Positions 8,942 to 16,213 of a stretch of DNA of 64,000 bases are shown here, in pieces. The translations under genes were made by a program, and so were the position numbers. The notes below the pieces were generated by a model. The model was not told the origin of the DNA and made no database searches. It saw nothing but the letters and a program-made list of their open reading frames with translations. Positions within the stretch are counted from its first letter, which is position 1, and each line of letters opens with the position of its first letter. This DNA comes from Lachnospiraceae bacterium XBB2008 (GTDB taxonomy: Bacteria > Bacillota > Clostridia > Lachnospirales > Lachnospiraceae), in contig FMVL01000007.1 of the NCBI GenBank assembly GCA_900102235.1, positions 1 to 64,000 on the forward strand, in the 5' to 3' direction.

Positions 8942-9565
8942 GTGCCTTACAGTGTAGTTATAGCGGAAGATTTCCGCATGATAAGAGAAATATTCGAAAA
9001 CGTGATCACACAGTCTCCGGATTATGTACTTGAGGCTTCGTTTCCGACCGCTGTGCAGGCTTATGAGCATCTGAAGGTTCATTCAACCGATCTGGTACTC
9101 ATGGACGTGCTGATACCGGGGAGTATGAACGGACTTGATGTTGCAGAACTGATCAAAAAAGAGCATCCCGAAACAAAGGTCATCATTGTCACGTCCATGC
9201 CTGAACTTTCTTACGAGAAGCGTGCCAGGGAAGCGGGGATAGACAGTTTCTGGCAGAAAGAAGTTCAGGAAGTTCCGCTGCTCGAGATCATGAACAGGAC
9301 GATGGCTGGTGAAAACGTATACCCGAGTTCGCAGAAGTCATTAAGGCTCGGGGAAGCCTCCACCGAAGAACTCACCGAAAGAGAGATAGAGATCCTGCGT
9401 GAACTTGTAACGGGAGCCTCCAATAAGGAGATAGCAGACAAACTCAGTGTGGAGACATCCACCGTGAAAATGCATATCTCCAACATGCTTCAGAAGACCG
9501 GTTATCACAGCAGGCTTGAACTGGCGGTCAAAGCCAGACATTACGGTCTGGTCATAAACGATTGA
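8942..9565 (+). CDS. NarL/LuxR-type DNA-binding response regulator
   Basis: The receiver domain spans residues 1-125 with the phospho-acceptor D55 in LVLMDVLIP, an acidic pocket at AEDF near the N-terminus and the conserved T/K positions (VTSMPEL, FWQKEV). The C-terminal 65 residues are a LuxR helix-turn-helix (LTEREIEILRELVTGASNKEIAD, then VETSTVKMHISNMLQKTG), so it binds DNA as a transcriptional regulator. I choose the GTG at 8942, one base after the upstream stop, with GGGAG about 10 bases before; the longer reading to 8759 just overlaps the kinase gene. Its targets may include the lipoprotein genes that follow, since a promoter lies immediately downstream at 9618-9646, but that is inference. 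Confidence 0.9.
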   Translation: MPYSVVIAEDFRMIREIFENVITQSPDYVLEASFPTAVQAYEHLKVHSTDLVLMDVLIPGSMNGLDVAELIKKEHPETKVIIVTSMPELSYEKRAREAGIDSFWQKEVQEVPLLEIMNRTMAGENVYPSSQKSLRLGEASTEELTEREIEILRELVTGASNKEIADKLSVETSTVKMHISNMLQKTGYHSRLELAVKARHYGLVIND

Positions 9566-9617
9566 ATATCCGAATGCACGAAATGACGACTTATGTGCAT
9601 GGTTTGCCCCGTATGTG

Positions 9618-9646
9618 CTGAAAGATATCATTAAAAATGATATAAT
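9618..9646 (+). promoter_or_regulatory. Sigma-A type promoter for the small lipoprotein
   Basis: CTGAAA (9618-9623), a 17-base spacer and a perfect TATAAT (9641-9646) precede the lipoprotein gene at 9712. The expected leader is about 60 bases long and ends in AAAGGAGG just before the ATG. Confidence 0.65.
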
Positions 9647-9711
9647 CTGTAACGTTAACTGATGCTAACGCATTTGTTAAATAGATAAAAACCAACCCAA
9701 AGGAGGAAAAC

Positions 9712-10137
9712 ATGAAAAAGATCAACACCAAGAAAATCGCTGCTGTCCTTACAGCAACACTGTGCATCGGAGTATTGGCAGGATGCGGCTCTTCCAAGAA
9801 AGCTGATTCTTACTATTTCACAAACAACACCGGTGCTACAATGCAGGAAGTGTATGTCAGCTCCATGAGCAATGATGAGTGGGGCGATAAGCTCAACGAT
9901 TCTACTATAAGCAACGGAAAGACCATCACTTTAAGCAACAGCACACTTGTAGACGGCGTTGGCGCATCCTATGACATAGGTACCATCGATACCAACGGTC
10001 TGAACTATGACTTCTACGAAGTACCGATCAATGATCAGGATACTCTGTCCGTAGGTCCCGCTAATGGTGATACGGTTACTCTTACCGTTACCAGCGGCAG
10101 CGGACAGACCACCACTTACGAAGGTTATGCATATTAA
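9712..10137 (+). CDS. Small lipoprotein of unknown function
   Basis: The N-terminus MKKINTKKIAAVLTA followed by GVLAGCGSS is a lipoprotein signal peptide with lipobox LAGC; the modified cysteine is near residue 25. The mature part of about 115 residues is a beta-rich single domain rich in Thr, Asn and Gly (FTNNTGATMQEVYVSSMSNDEWGD, then a C-terminal TVTSGSGQTTTYEGYAY). Its content resembles small clostridial lipoproteins that bind or display at the cell surface, but no function can be given. It has its own promoter (9618-9646) and a strong ribosome site (AAAGGAGG), and a GC-rich hairpin follows at 10172. It precedes a large lipoprotein and a sortase gene. Confidence 0.8.
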   Translation: MKKINTKKIAAVLTATLCIGVLAGCGSSKKADSYYFTNNTGATMQEVYVSSMSNDEWGDKLNDSTISNGKTITLSNSTLVDGVGASYDIGTIDTNGLNYDFYEVPINDQDTLSVGPANGDTVTLTVTSGSGQTTTYEGYAY

Positions 10138-10171
10138 TCAGTAAGCGGTATAATAAGATCACAAGTATATG

Positions 10172-10198
10172 GGATGCAGACTGTTACGGTCTGCATCC
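10172..10198 (+). terminator. Hairpin after the small lipoprotein, weak terminator or processing site
   Basis: A perfect 10-bp stem, GGATGCAGAC/GTCTGCATCC, with a 7-base loop. There is no T run after it (TGCTACTTAA follows), so intrinsic termination would be weak; it may instead protect the upstream mRNA or allow partial read-through into the next lipoprotein gene. Confidence 0.5.
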
Positions 10199-10244
10199 TG
10201 CTACTTAAATCCATTTATTGTTTCCGATACAGTAAGGGGAATAC

Positions 10245-12767
10245 ATGAAAAAGAAAACACTTATAGCCATATTAACAATATCTTTGGGGCTTACATGTGT
10301 ATCCTGCGGATTAAAACCCTCAGGAACCACAGGTGACGATTCATCTGAAACAGAGACGGAAGCGACAGCTTTGCCGGAAGAACAGGAGGAAACCGAAAGT
10401 GTCATTGATGATGAACCTGTTCAGTCTCAGCCGGCCGATACCAAACTGGACATCACATCCGAACAGGAGATCATGTCTTTCGTTTCAGGCGAATGGATGC
10501 TTATGGACACGATAAACGGTGAAGATTGCGGCCGGCTTACTATCTCGGAAAGCGGTGACCTTGAGTATGAAAGGCTTTCCGACGGCTTAAGCGCTGATGG
10601 GTCGATCCAATTTTCCCAAGGTAAGGACTGTCGTTCCGGAATGGATTTCGGCGGCGAAGATGATCGTTATATCGGATACTCGATAGCGATAAAGAACCCA
10701 TCGGACAAATTTATGATGCCTGATATCAGTTATCCGCCTTCGGCAGATGAATTCGGAAGCGGTGATTTCTTTATAGGCAGAGGGCCTACGGAGGATTATC
10801 TGTATCTTACGTTTGTCGGAAACGGAGATTCTTTTGTTCTGTATAACATATTCCAGAACATGGATCGTATCCTTGATGAATTATCAACATACGGCGATTA
10901 TGATCTTCAGAACACCTGGGTGCTGCATCGTGATAATGGCGGGGCAGGGAGTGAAAATCCGCCCAAAGTCGGTGAATTCTACGGATTGGTATGGGGCGCG
11001 GATGATGACGGACTCCTGATCGAGCCCATGGATCTTTTCACAATGGATACTGAAGAGGATTATACATTCCGTAAATACGAAGCAGGTCTTTTTGCAGAGA
11101 CCGGTAATATCGCCGCAGGTCATTATTCTCTTGACGGCGCCGATACTTCTCTTGTTTTCCATGATAAAGCGCTTTACACGATGCAGAATCCTCTGATGTG
11201 CAAGGTGACCACCGATATGCAGGGAAATATCAGCATAATAGAAGAACTCATTCAGTCTTATTACGGGATCTATGATATGGGCGATCTTCCGATAGAATTA
11301 AGCTATGACGGCCTTACCGTTAACTATAACGGCATGGAATATGACCTGACGGATTACGATACACCCTGCAATGCCATCATGGACGCATATGAAGTCGGCG
11401 AATGGATCGTGGTCGAGGGCCATATGAACCCTCATATAGGATCATATTATTTTATTAATAAGTATTCAGGAAATATTGAACGACGCATAGAAGGCACCGG
11501 ACTTGTTTCCCGATTTACGGATGACATCACCACTTCCGTATATTCGGCCTGGGATACGGTCTATAACTGGAAGGGTAATCCGATAGGTTTTACCGATGAC
11601 GGATCCGAAGTAATGAAACTTCGTTTCGGTAATGACGGACCTCTTGTTGTAGCTGAGGATCTGAACGGAAAAACGTATTATTTTGATGAACCTCACGGCG
11701 ATGAGGCAATGTATGCATACGCTAAGTACTTAAGACATGAGACTCCCGAAAACTGGAAGGATTTCATGTCATATGCGCCTGACGGCGCCATAGGATTCGT
11801 TATGATCAATCCGACTCCCGAGATGAACACCAGAATGCCCTGGCCTCAGGAGTGCACCAGCGGATCCGATTCACTTGTTTTTGTGGCGCTTGAAGATGAC
11901 ACCTATATCGATCTTGAAGCAGGACAGCTCGTTTATGTTGAAGATTCGGATGATGATTTCAAGTGGGTACCCGGCAAAGTCCTGGATGTGGCTACTTTGT
12001 CAAAAGGCGAAGGCCGTTTATATCCCATCACGGTTCCCGAAGGGACGCCTAACAACCTGATGCATATTGTTGCAGGCAACAGAGCGGGTGAATTTGAGGT
12101 CTTCGAGCTGTCAGGTGAGACAGACTTAAGCTGCGCCTTCATCGGTTCTTTTGAGAGCGCTGATGAAGTTGAGATGCACACCGTCAAAGATCTTCCCAAG
12201 ACATACGATAACAATTATGAAGCCTATATGGATGTGTTATACGCATACCAGAAGGCCGAAGAAGAAAAGTATAATGAAGAGGAGCTTGTTGCGCATGGTA
12301 TAGAGACCGAACTTATACAGTACGGCTGGCCGTATGCCGTTACCGGCGATACCATCACCTATACCAACAAGGATCTGAACGGAGACGGCATAGTTGAACT
12401 TATCATTAAACTTAACGGATCCGTAGTGGATATATACGGTTTTAACGGAAAACAGCCGGTACATCTGTTTAGCACCATGTACAGGTCGATAACAGATCTT
12501 CGTGAAGGCGGAATACTTATCAGCACACAGACGTACTCTGCAGCAAGCTACAGTACGACATATTATAAGTTTGACAGCGTCGATACCGAATATAAACCCG
12601 TAGCACAGATACGCGATGACGGTTCGGGTAAAGAGAAATATTATTTGATGTACAATGGAGACTGGAGTGAAACATCAGCAGATTCGTTTGCGGATATGTC
12701 GCTTCAGGCGCCCGCAATAGACATCCCCGAAGGAAAGCCTTTAGCTGATTTCAATGGTACGTTCTGA
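10245..12767 (+). CDS. Large surface lipoprotein of unknown function
   Basis: An 840-residue lipoprotein: the signal peptide ends in the lipobox CVSCG (Cys at about 22), followed by a low-complexity Ser/Thr/Glu linker (about 25-65). The region from about residue 75 (FVSGEWMLMDTINGEDCGRLTI) resembles a lipocalin-like or META-like beta domain of a kind that is repeated later in the protein. Near residue 705 there is a calcium-loop-like motif DLNGDGIVELIIKL, as in VCBS or EF-hand-type surface repeats. The C-terminus ends ADFNGTF without any LPxTG-type sorting motif or membrane helix, so attachment is by lipid. The sortase gene overlaps its end by 14 bases, suggesting coupled expression. Function unknown. 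Confidence 0.75.
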   Translation: MKKKTLIAILTISLGLTCVSCGLKPSGTTGDDSSETETEATALPEEQEETESVIDDEPVQSQPADTKLDITSEQEIMSFVSGEWMLMDTINGEDCGRLTISESGDLEYERLSDGLSADGSIQFSQGKDCRSGMDFGGEDDRYIGYSIAIKNPSDKFMMPDISYPPSADEFGSGDFFIGRGPTEDYLYLTFVGNGDSFVLYNIFQNMDRILDELSTYGDYDLQNTWVLHRDNGGAGSENPPKVGEFYGLVWGADDDGLLIEPMDLFTMDTEEDYTFRKYEAGLFAETGNIAAGHYSLDGADTSLVFHDKALYTMQNPLMCKVTTDMQGNISIIEELIQSYYGIYDMGDLPIELSYDGLTVNYNGMEYDLTDYDTPCNAIMDAYEVGEWIVVEGHMNPHIGSYYFINKYSGNIERRIEGTGLVSRFTDDITTSVYSAWDTVYNWKGNPIGFTDDGSEVMKLRFGNDGPLVVAEDLNGKTYYFDEPHGDEAMYAYAKYLRHETPENWKDFMSYAPDGAIGFVMINPTPEMNTRMPWPQECTSGSDSLVFVALEDDTYIDLEAGQLVYVEDSDDDFKWVPGKVLDVATLSKGEGRLYPITVPEGTPNNLMHIVAGNRAGEFEVFELSGETDLSCAFIGSFESADEVEMHTVKDLPKTYDNNYEAYMDVLYAYQKAEEEKYNEEELVAHGIETELIQYGWPYAVTGDTITYTNKDLNGDGIVELIIKLNGSVVDIYGFNGKQPVHLFSTMYRSITDLREGGILISTQTYSAASYSTTYYKFDSVDTEYKPVAQIRDDGSGKEKYYLMYNGDWSETSADSFADMSLQAPAIDIPEGKPLADFNGTF

Positions 12768-13719
12768 TATCCTTAAAAAACTTATATGCGTGCTCCTGTG
12801 CACTTTTGTCCTCATGGGATGCGGTGAGATAGAGGATTACAGCTTTTCACGCGATGATGTGAACGATTTTCTTGCTTCCGATGAGGATTATACAGGAGAG
12901 GATCTTCTACCGTCCGTAAATGAATCAGGGACGATTGAGTCCGTTGTGTCTTCCGATACTGATGAGATCGCGGAGGAAAAAGAAGAAAAAGAAATATATA
13001 TAGGCGATCTGACATTCGAAGAATATGAAGCGCTCACGCTCGAAGAACAGGATGCTCTGAGGGCTGAAGAAAGAGCAAAAGTCACTCCGGCTTATGAGGA
13101 TGAGATCCTGCACGATTACCGGGAACTGTATGATTACAACAATGCCGTGATCGGATATATATATATCGACGGCACTTCAATAGATGCCCCTGTGCTGCAG
13201 ACTCTTGAAGATTATGAGTATTATCTTCACAGAGATATAGACGGTGTCGAATCCGAACCCGGATGCATAATCCTGGATGCCGACTCCGAGATCGGTATAG
13301 GTACTCGTAAAGAAGGGTATCTTGAGGGCTATGAGCCCACTACCATACAGATGGTACACGGCCATAATATGCGTAACGGTACGATGTTCGGGTCGCTGCT
13401 CAAATACGCCGATGCATCATATGCGGATTCACACAGCATCATCGAGTATGACAGTCTGTATGAAAAACGTTCATATGAAGTGATCGGCGCGTTTTATTCT
13501 CAGATATATCCCGAAGACAGCAATGAATTCAAATATTACACATATAATCAGCTGGACAGTAAGGAAGAGTATGATCACTGGATCGAAAATATAGAGGATC
13601 TGGCTTTATATCTCAGAGATGTGCCGTATCAATACGGTGATGAATATATACTTTTATCTACATGCGCCTACCAGACAGAGGACGGAAGATTTGCCGTTTT
13701 CGGTGTCAGGCGGCAGTGA
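12754..13719 (+). CDS. Class B sortase with a lipoprotein signal peptide
   Basis: Sortases are cysteine transpeptidases that join surface proteins to peptidoglycan or each other. The catalytic residues are all here: H202 in VHGHNMRNG, C304 in LLSTCAYQ and R312 in EDGRFAVFG. The class B pattern VHGHNM...GTMFG...LSTC is clear. Unlike ordinary sortases, which use an N-terminal membrane helix, the signal ends in a lipobox-like FVLMGCGE (Cys at about 23), so this enzyme may be lipid-anchored. A long acidic linker (residues 25-115) precedes the catalytic domain. The ATG overlaps the lipoprotein gene by 14 bases and has no clear ribosome site, so translation is probably coupled. No substrate with a class B sorting motif was seen next to it. 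Confidence 0.85.
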   Translation: MVRSDILKKLICVLLCTFVLMGCGEIEDYSFSRDDVNDFLASDEDYTGEDLLPSVNESGTIESVVSSDTDEIAEEKEEKEIYIGDLTFEEYEALTLEEQDALRAEERAKVTPAYEDEILHDYRELYDYNNAVIGYIYIDGTSIDAPVLQTLEDYEYYLHRDIDGVESEPGCIILDADSEIGIGTRKEGYLEGYEPTTIQMVHGHNMRNGTMFGSLLKYADASYADSHSIIEYDSLYEKRSYEVIGAFYSQIYPEDSNEFKYYTYNQLDSKEEYDHWIENIEDLALYLRDVPYQYGDEYILLSTCAYQTEDGRFAVFGVRRQ

Positions 13720-13728
13720 TAATTTTCA

Positions 13729-13757
13729 TTGCTAAAACCCTCCCTATACATTAAAAT
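13729..13757 (+). promoter_or_regulatory. Promoter for degV-miaB-mutS block
   Basis: TTGCTA (13729-13734), a 17-base spacer and TAAAAT (13752-13757) lie just after the sortase stop and about 60 bases before the degV-like start. It is the only good promoter-like site in this gap. Confidence 0.55.
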
Positions 13758-13817
13758 TAGATAAGTATATTTCGGGCGGATAAATGATCCCGATATCCTT
13801 AGATCAAGAGGTTATAA

Positions 13818-14690
13818 ATGAGCAATATTGCTATAGTTACCGACTCAAACAGTGGAATCCTACCTGCCGAAGCGCAGTCACTCCGGGGCGTATTCGTTGT
13901 TCCGATGCCGGTACTTATCGGTGATGAGACTTTTTACGAAGGTATAGATATCACTCAGCATCGTTTTTATGAAGTCCTTTCCACGCGTACCGATCTTATG
14001 ACCTCGCAGCCTTCTCCTGCAGCGGTTACCGATCTGTGGGATGAGATATTGAAGGAATATGATGAGATAGTACATATCCCGATGAGCAGCGGTCTGTCAG
14101 GCGCCTGCGCAGCGGCTCGCATGCTTTCGGAGGATTTTGACGGCCGCGTTCATGTAGTCAATAATCAGCGCATATCCGTTACCCAGATGCGTTCCGTATA
14201 TGATGCGATCGAACTTCGCGAAAACGGCATGGACGGTGCGGCTATCGCGGATCATCTTGAAAAGGTCAAATTCGAATCAAGTATCTATATCATGGTCGAT
14301 ACGCTCTATTATCTTAAGCGCGGAGGCAGGGTGACCCCTGCGGCAGCCGCTATAGGTACGGCACTCAAGATCAAGCCTGTCCTTCAGATCCAGGGTGAAA
14401 AACTGGATGCATACACGGTTGCGAGAACTGTCGGCATGGCCAGAACCAAGATGATAGATGCCATCCGTAAGGATATGAAAGAACGTTTCGGCGGAGATAT
14501 AGCCGATAACATGCATCTTGATATCGCTTATACATATAACGATCAGGTCGCTGAGGAGTTTAAGGAGCAGGTAATGGATGCCTTTCCCGGATTTACGGAT
14601 ATCCGCGTGGATCCTTTGAGTCTGTCCGTTTCCACGCATATAGGTCCCGGAGCCCTTGCACTGGCCTGCTGTAAGAAATTGAAATTATAA
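13818..14690 (+). CDS. DegV family fatty-acid-binding protein
   Basis: DegV proteins bind a fatty acid and hand it to fatty-acid kinase (FakA) in Firmicutes, where several copies are common. The family pattern is clear: IVTDSNSGI at residues 5-13, TSQPSP near 61, HIPMSSGLSGA near 81-91 with the lipid-binding serines, VVNNQRIS near 112, YYLKRGGRV near 161, and the C-terminal STHIGPGALAL. The length of 290 residues is normal. An AAGAGG ribosome site precedes the ATG. It heads a probable transcript into miaB (12-base gap) and mutS; this neighbour order is unusual for the function and may reflect shared promoter use only. Confidence 0.92.
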   Translation: MSNIAIVTDSNSGILPAEAQSLRGVFVVPMPVLIGDETFYEGIDITQHRFYEVLSTRTDLMTSQPSPAAVTDLWDEILKEYDEIVHIPMSSGLSGACAAARMLSEDFDGRVHVVNNQRISVTQMRSVYDAIELRENGMDGAAIADHLEKVKFESSIYIMVDTLYYLKRGGRVTPAAAAIGTALKIKPVLQIQGEKLDAYTVARTVGMARTKMIDAIRKDMKERFGGDIADNMHLDIAYTYNDQVAEEFKEQVMDAFPGFTDIRVDPLSLSVSTHIGPGALALACCKKLKL

Positions 14691-14702
14691 GGTTTAAAAA
14701 TC

Positions 14703-16139
14703 ATGAAACCTACGGAATATAATTCACACAATGACGGCGAGGAGACCCGCCGTCAACTTATGTATATAGACCGGCTTACCGGTCATGTCAGGGCGCTTAC
14801 CGATGAACTGGGGCGCGCACCTAAAGCCTGTGTAGTTACTTTCGGATGCCAGATGAACGCCAGGGATTCAGAGAAACTCCTCGGTATCCTGATTTCAGCC
14901 GGATACACGGAAACCGATTCAGAGCAGGAAGCGGATCTGGTCCTCTATAATACCTGTTCGGTCCGTGATAATGCCAATCAGCGTGTATACGGGCGCCTCG
15001 GTACGCTTAAAGGATATAAAAAGGACAAACCTCATCTTAAAGTCGTATTATGCGGCTGCATGATGCAGGAAGAGACCTGTGTGGAGAAGATCCGTAAAAG
15101 CTATTCTTTCGTGGATCTTGTCTTCGGCACCCATAATATCTTTAAGTTTGCCGAGCTTATGTGCAGCTCATTTGATAGTCCCGGTCGTATGATCATCGAT
15201 ATCTGGGATGAAACCGATCAGATAGTCGAAGAATTACCCGTAAGAAGAAAATATAACTATAAATCCGGCGTAAACATCATGTTCGGATGCAATAATTTCT
15301 GTACATACTGTATCGTTCCCTACGTCAGGGGCAGAGAGAGGAGCAGAGCTCCCGAAGAGATCCTGTGTGAGATCGAACACCTGGCGGAAAGCGGTGTGAT
15401 AGAAGTGATGCTGCTTGGGCAGAACGTAAACTCCTACGGGACCAATCTTGATCATCCGATGTCTTTTGCGGGACTTCTTAAGGAAGTTGAGAAGATAGAC
15501 GGGATCAGGCGTATCCGCTTTATGACATCTCATCCCAAGGACTTATCCGACGAGCTGATAGAGACATGCGCGGCTTCCGATAAGATCTGCAGACATCTGC
15601 ATCTTCCCGTTCAGACCGGTTCAAACAGATTGCTTAAGGCCATGAACCGCAATTATACGAGAGAACATTACTTAAATCTTGTGGATAAGATAAGGACTGC
15701 CATGCCCGATATCTCGATAACTACCGATCTTATCATGGGTTTTCCGGGCGAAACATCTGAAGATGTCGAAGATACCATCGATCTGATCAGACGGGTACGA
15801 TACGACAATGCATACACATTCGAGTATTCCAAACGTACCGGTACTCCGGCTGCATCATATGAAGGCCAGCTTTCGCCCGAAGAAATGCAGGCTCATTTTG
15901 ATGCTGTCTTAAGCGTAGTCCAGGAATGTGCGCGAGACAGTGCCGCGCGTCATACCGGAGAAGTGCAGGAAGCGCTGATCGAATCCGTAAATGATCATGA
16001 TGATAAACTCATGACCGGACGTCTGGGCAATAACCTGCTCGTTCACGTCCCCGGTGACTCTTCAATGATCGGGTCGATTATCCCGGTTAAATTAAGGGAG
16101 TGTAGGGGGTTCTATTTCTTGGGAGAGATAGTTAAGTAA
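14703..16139 (+). CDS. miaB: tRNA-2-methylthio-N6-dimethylallyladenosine synthase
   Basis: MiaB is a radical SAM methylthiotransferase that converts i6A37 to ms2i6A37 in tRNAs reading UNN codons. The N-terminal UPF0004 domain has its three cluster cysteines (FGCQMNARDSE, NTCSVRD, CGCMMQ). The radical SAM motif is CNNFCTYCIVPYVRGRE, with the CxxxCxxC cysteines. A C-terminal TRAM domain is recognisable near 420-478. Its partner enzyme MiaA, which makes the i6A substrate, is encoded 12 kb downstream at 28310. Length (478) is normal. The ATG at 14703 has AAGG about 10 bases upstream. The stop is 3 bases before a hairpin repeat element that precedes mutS. Confidence 0.96.
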   Translation: MKPTEYNSHNDGEETRRQLMYIDRLTGHVRALTDELGRAPKACVVTFGCQMNARDSEKLLGILISAGYTETDSEQEADLVLYNTCSVRDNANQRVYGRLGTLKGYKKDKPHLKVVLCGCMMQEETCVEKIRKSYSFVDLVFGTHNIFKFAELMCSSFDSPGRMIIDIWDETDQIVEELPVRRKYNYKSGVNIMFGCNNFCTYCIVPYVRGRERSRAPEEILCEIEHLAESGVIEVMLLGQNVNSYGTNLDHPMSFAGLLKEVEKIDGIRRIRFMTSHPKDLSDELIETCAASDKICRHLHLPVQTGSNRLLKAMNRNYTREHYLNLVDKIRTAMPDISITTDLIMGFPGETSEDVEDTIDLIRRVRYDNAYTFEYSKRTGTPAASYEGQLSPEEMQAHFDAVLSVVQECARDSAARHTGEVQEALIESVNDHDDKLMTGRLGNNLLVHVPGDSSMIGSIIPVKLRECRGFYFLGEIVK

Positions 16140-16142
16140 GTT

Positions 16143-16213
16143 CGAATGCATATAATGTTCCCCGCAGCGAGTACTGTCGGGTCGGAGCAAGGGGAATCAT
16201 TTATATGCATTCG
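16143..16213 (+). repeat. Hairpin repeat element, copy A, in front of mutS
   Basis: A 13-bp perfect outer stem (16143-16155 with 16201-16213, CGAATGCATATAA/TTATATGCATTCG) continues through a small bulge into TTCCCC/GGGGAA (16158-16163 and 16191-16196). The 27-base loop (GCAGCGAGTACTGTCGGGTC...) matches the loop of the second copy at 30568-30641 at most positions. The 3' strand carries an SD-like AAGGGGAA and the ATG at 16205 that opens the mutS frame, so folding would hide both from the ribosome. Function unknown; REP-like mobile element, RNA switch or attenuator are all possible. Confidence 0.6.

Noticed and set aside
10172-10198. Strong intrinsic terminator after the small lipoprotein
   Set aside because: The stem is good but no T run follows, so it is reported only as a weak terminator or processing hairpin.
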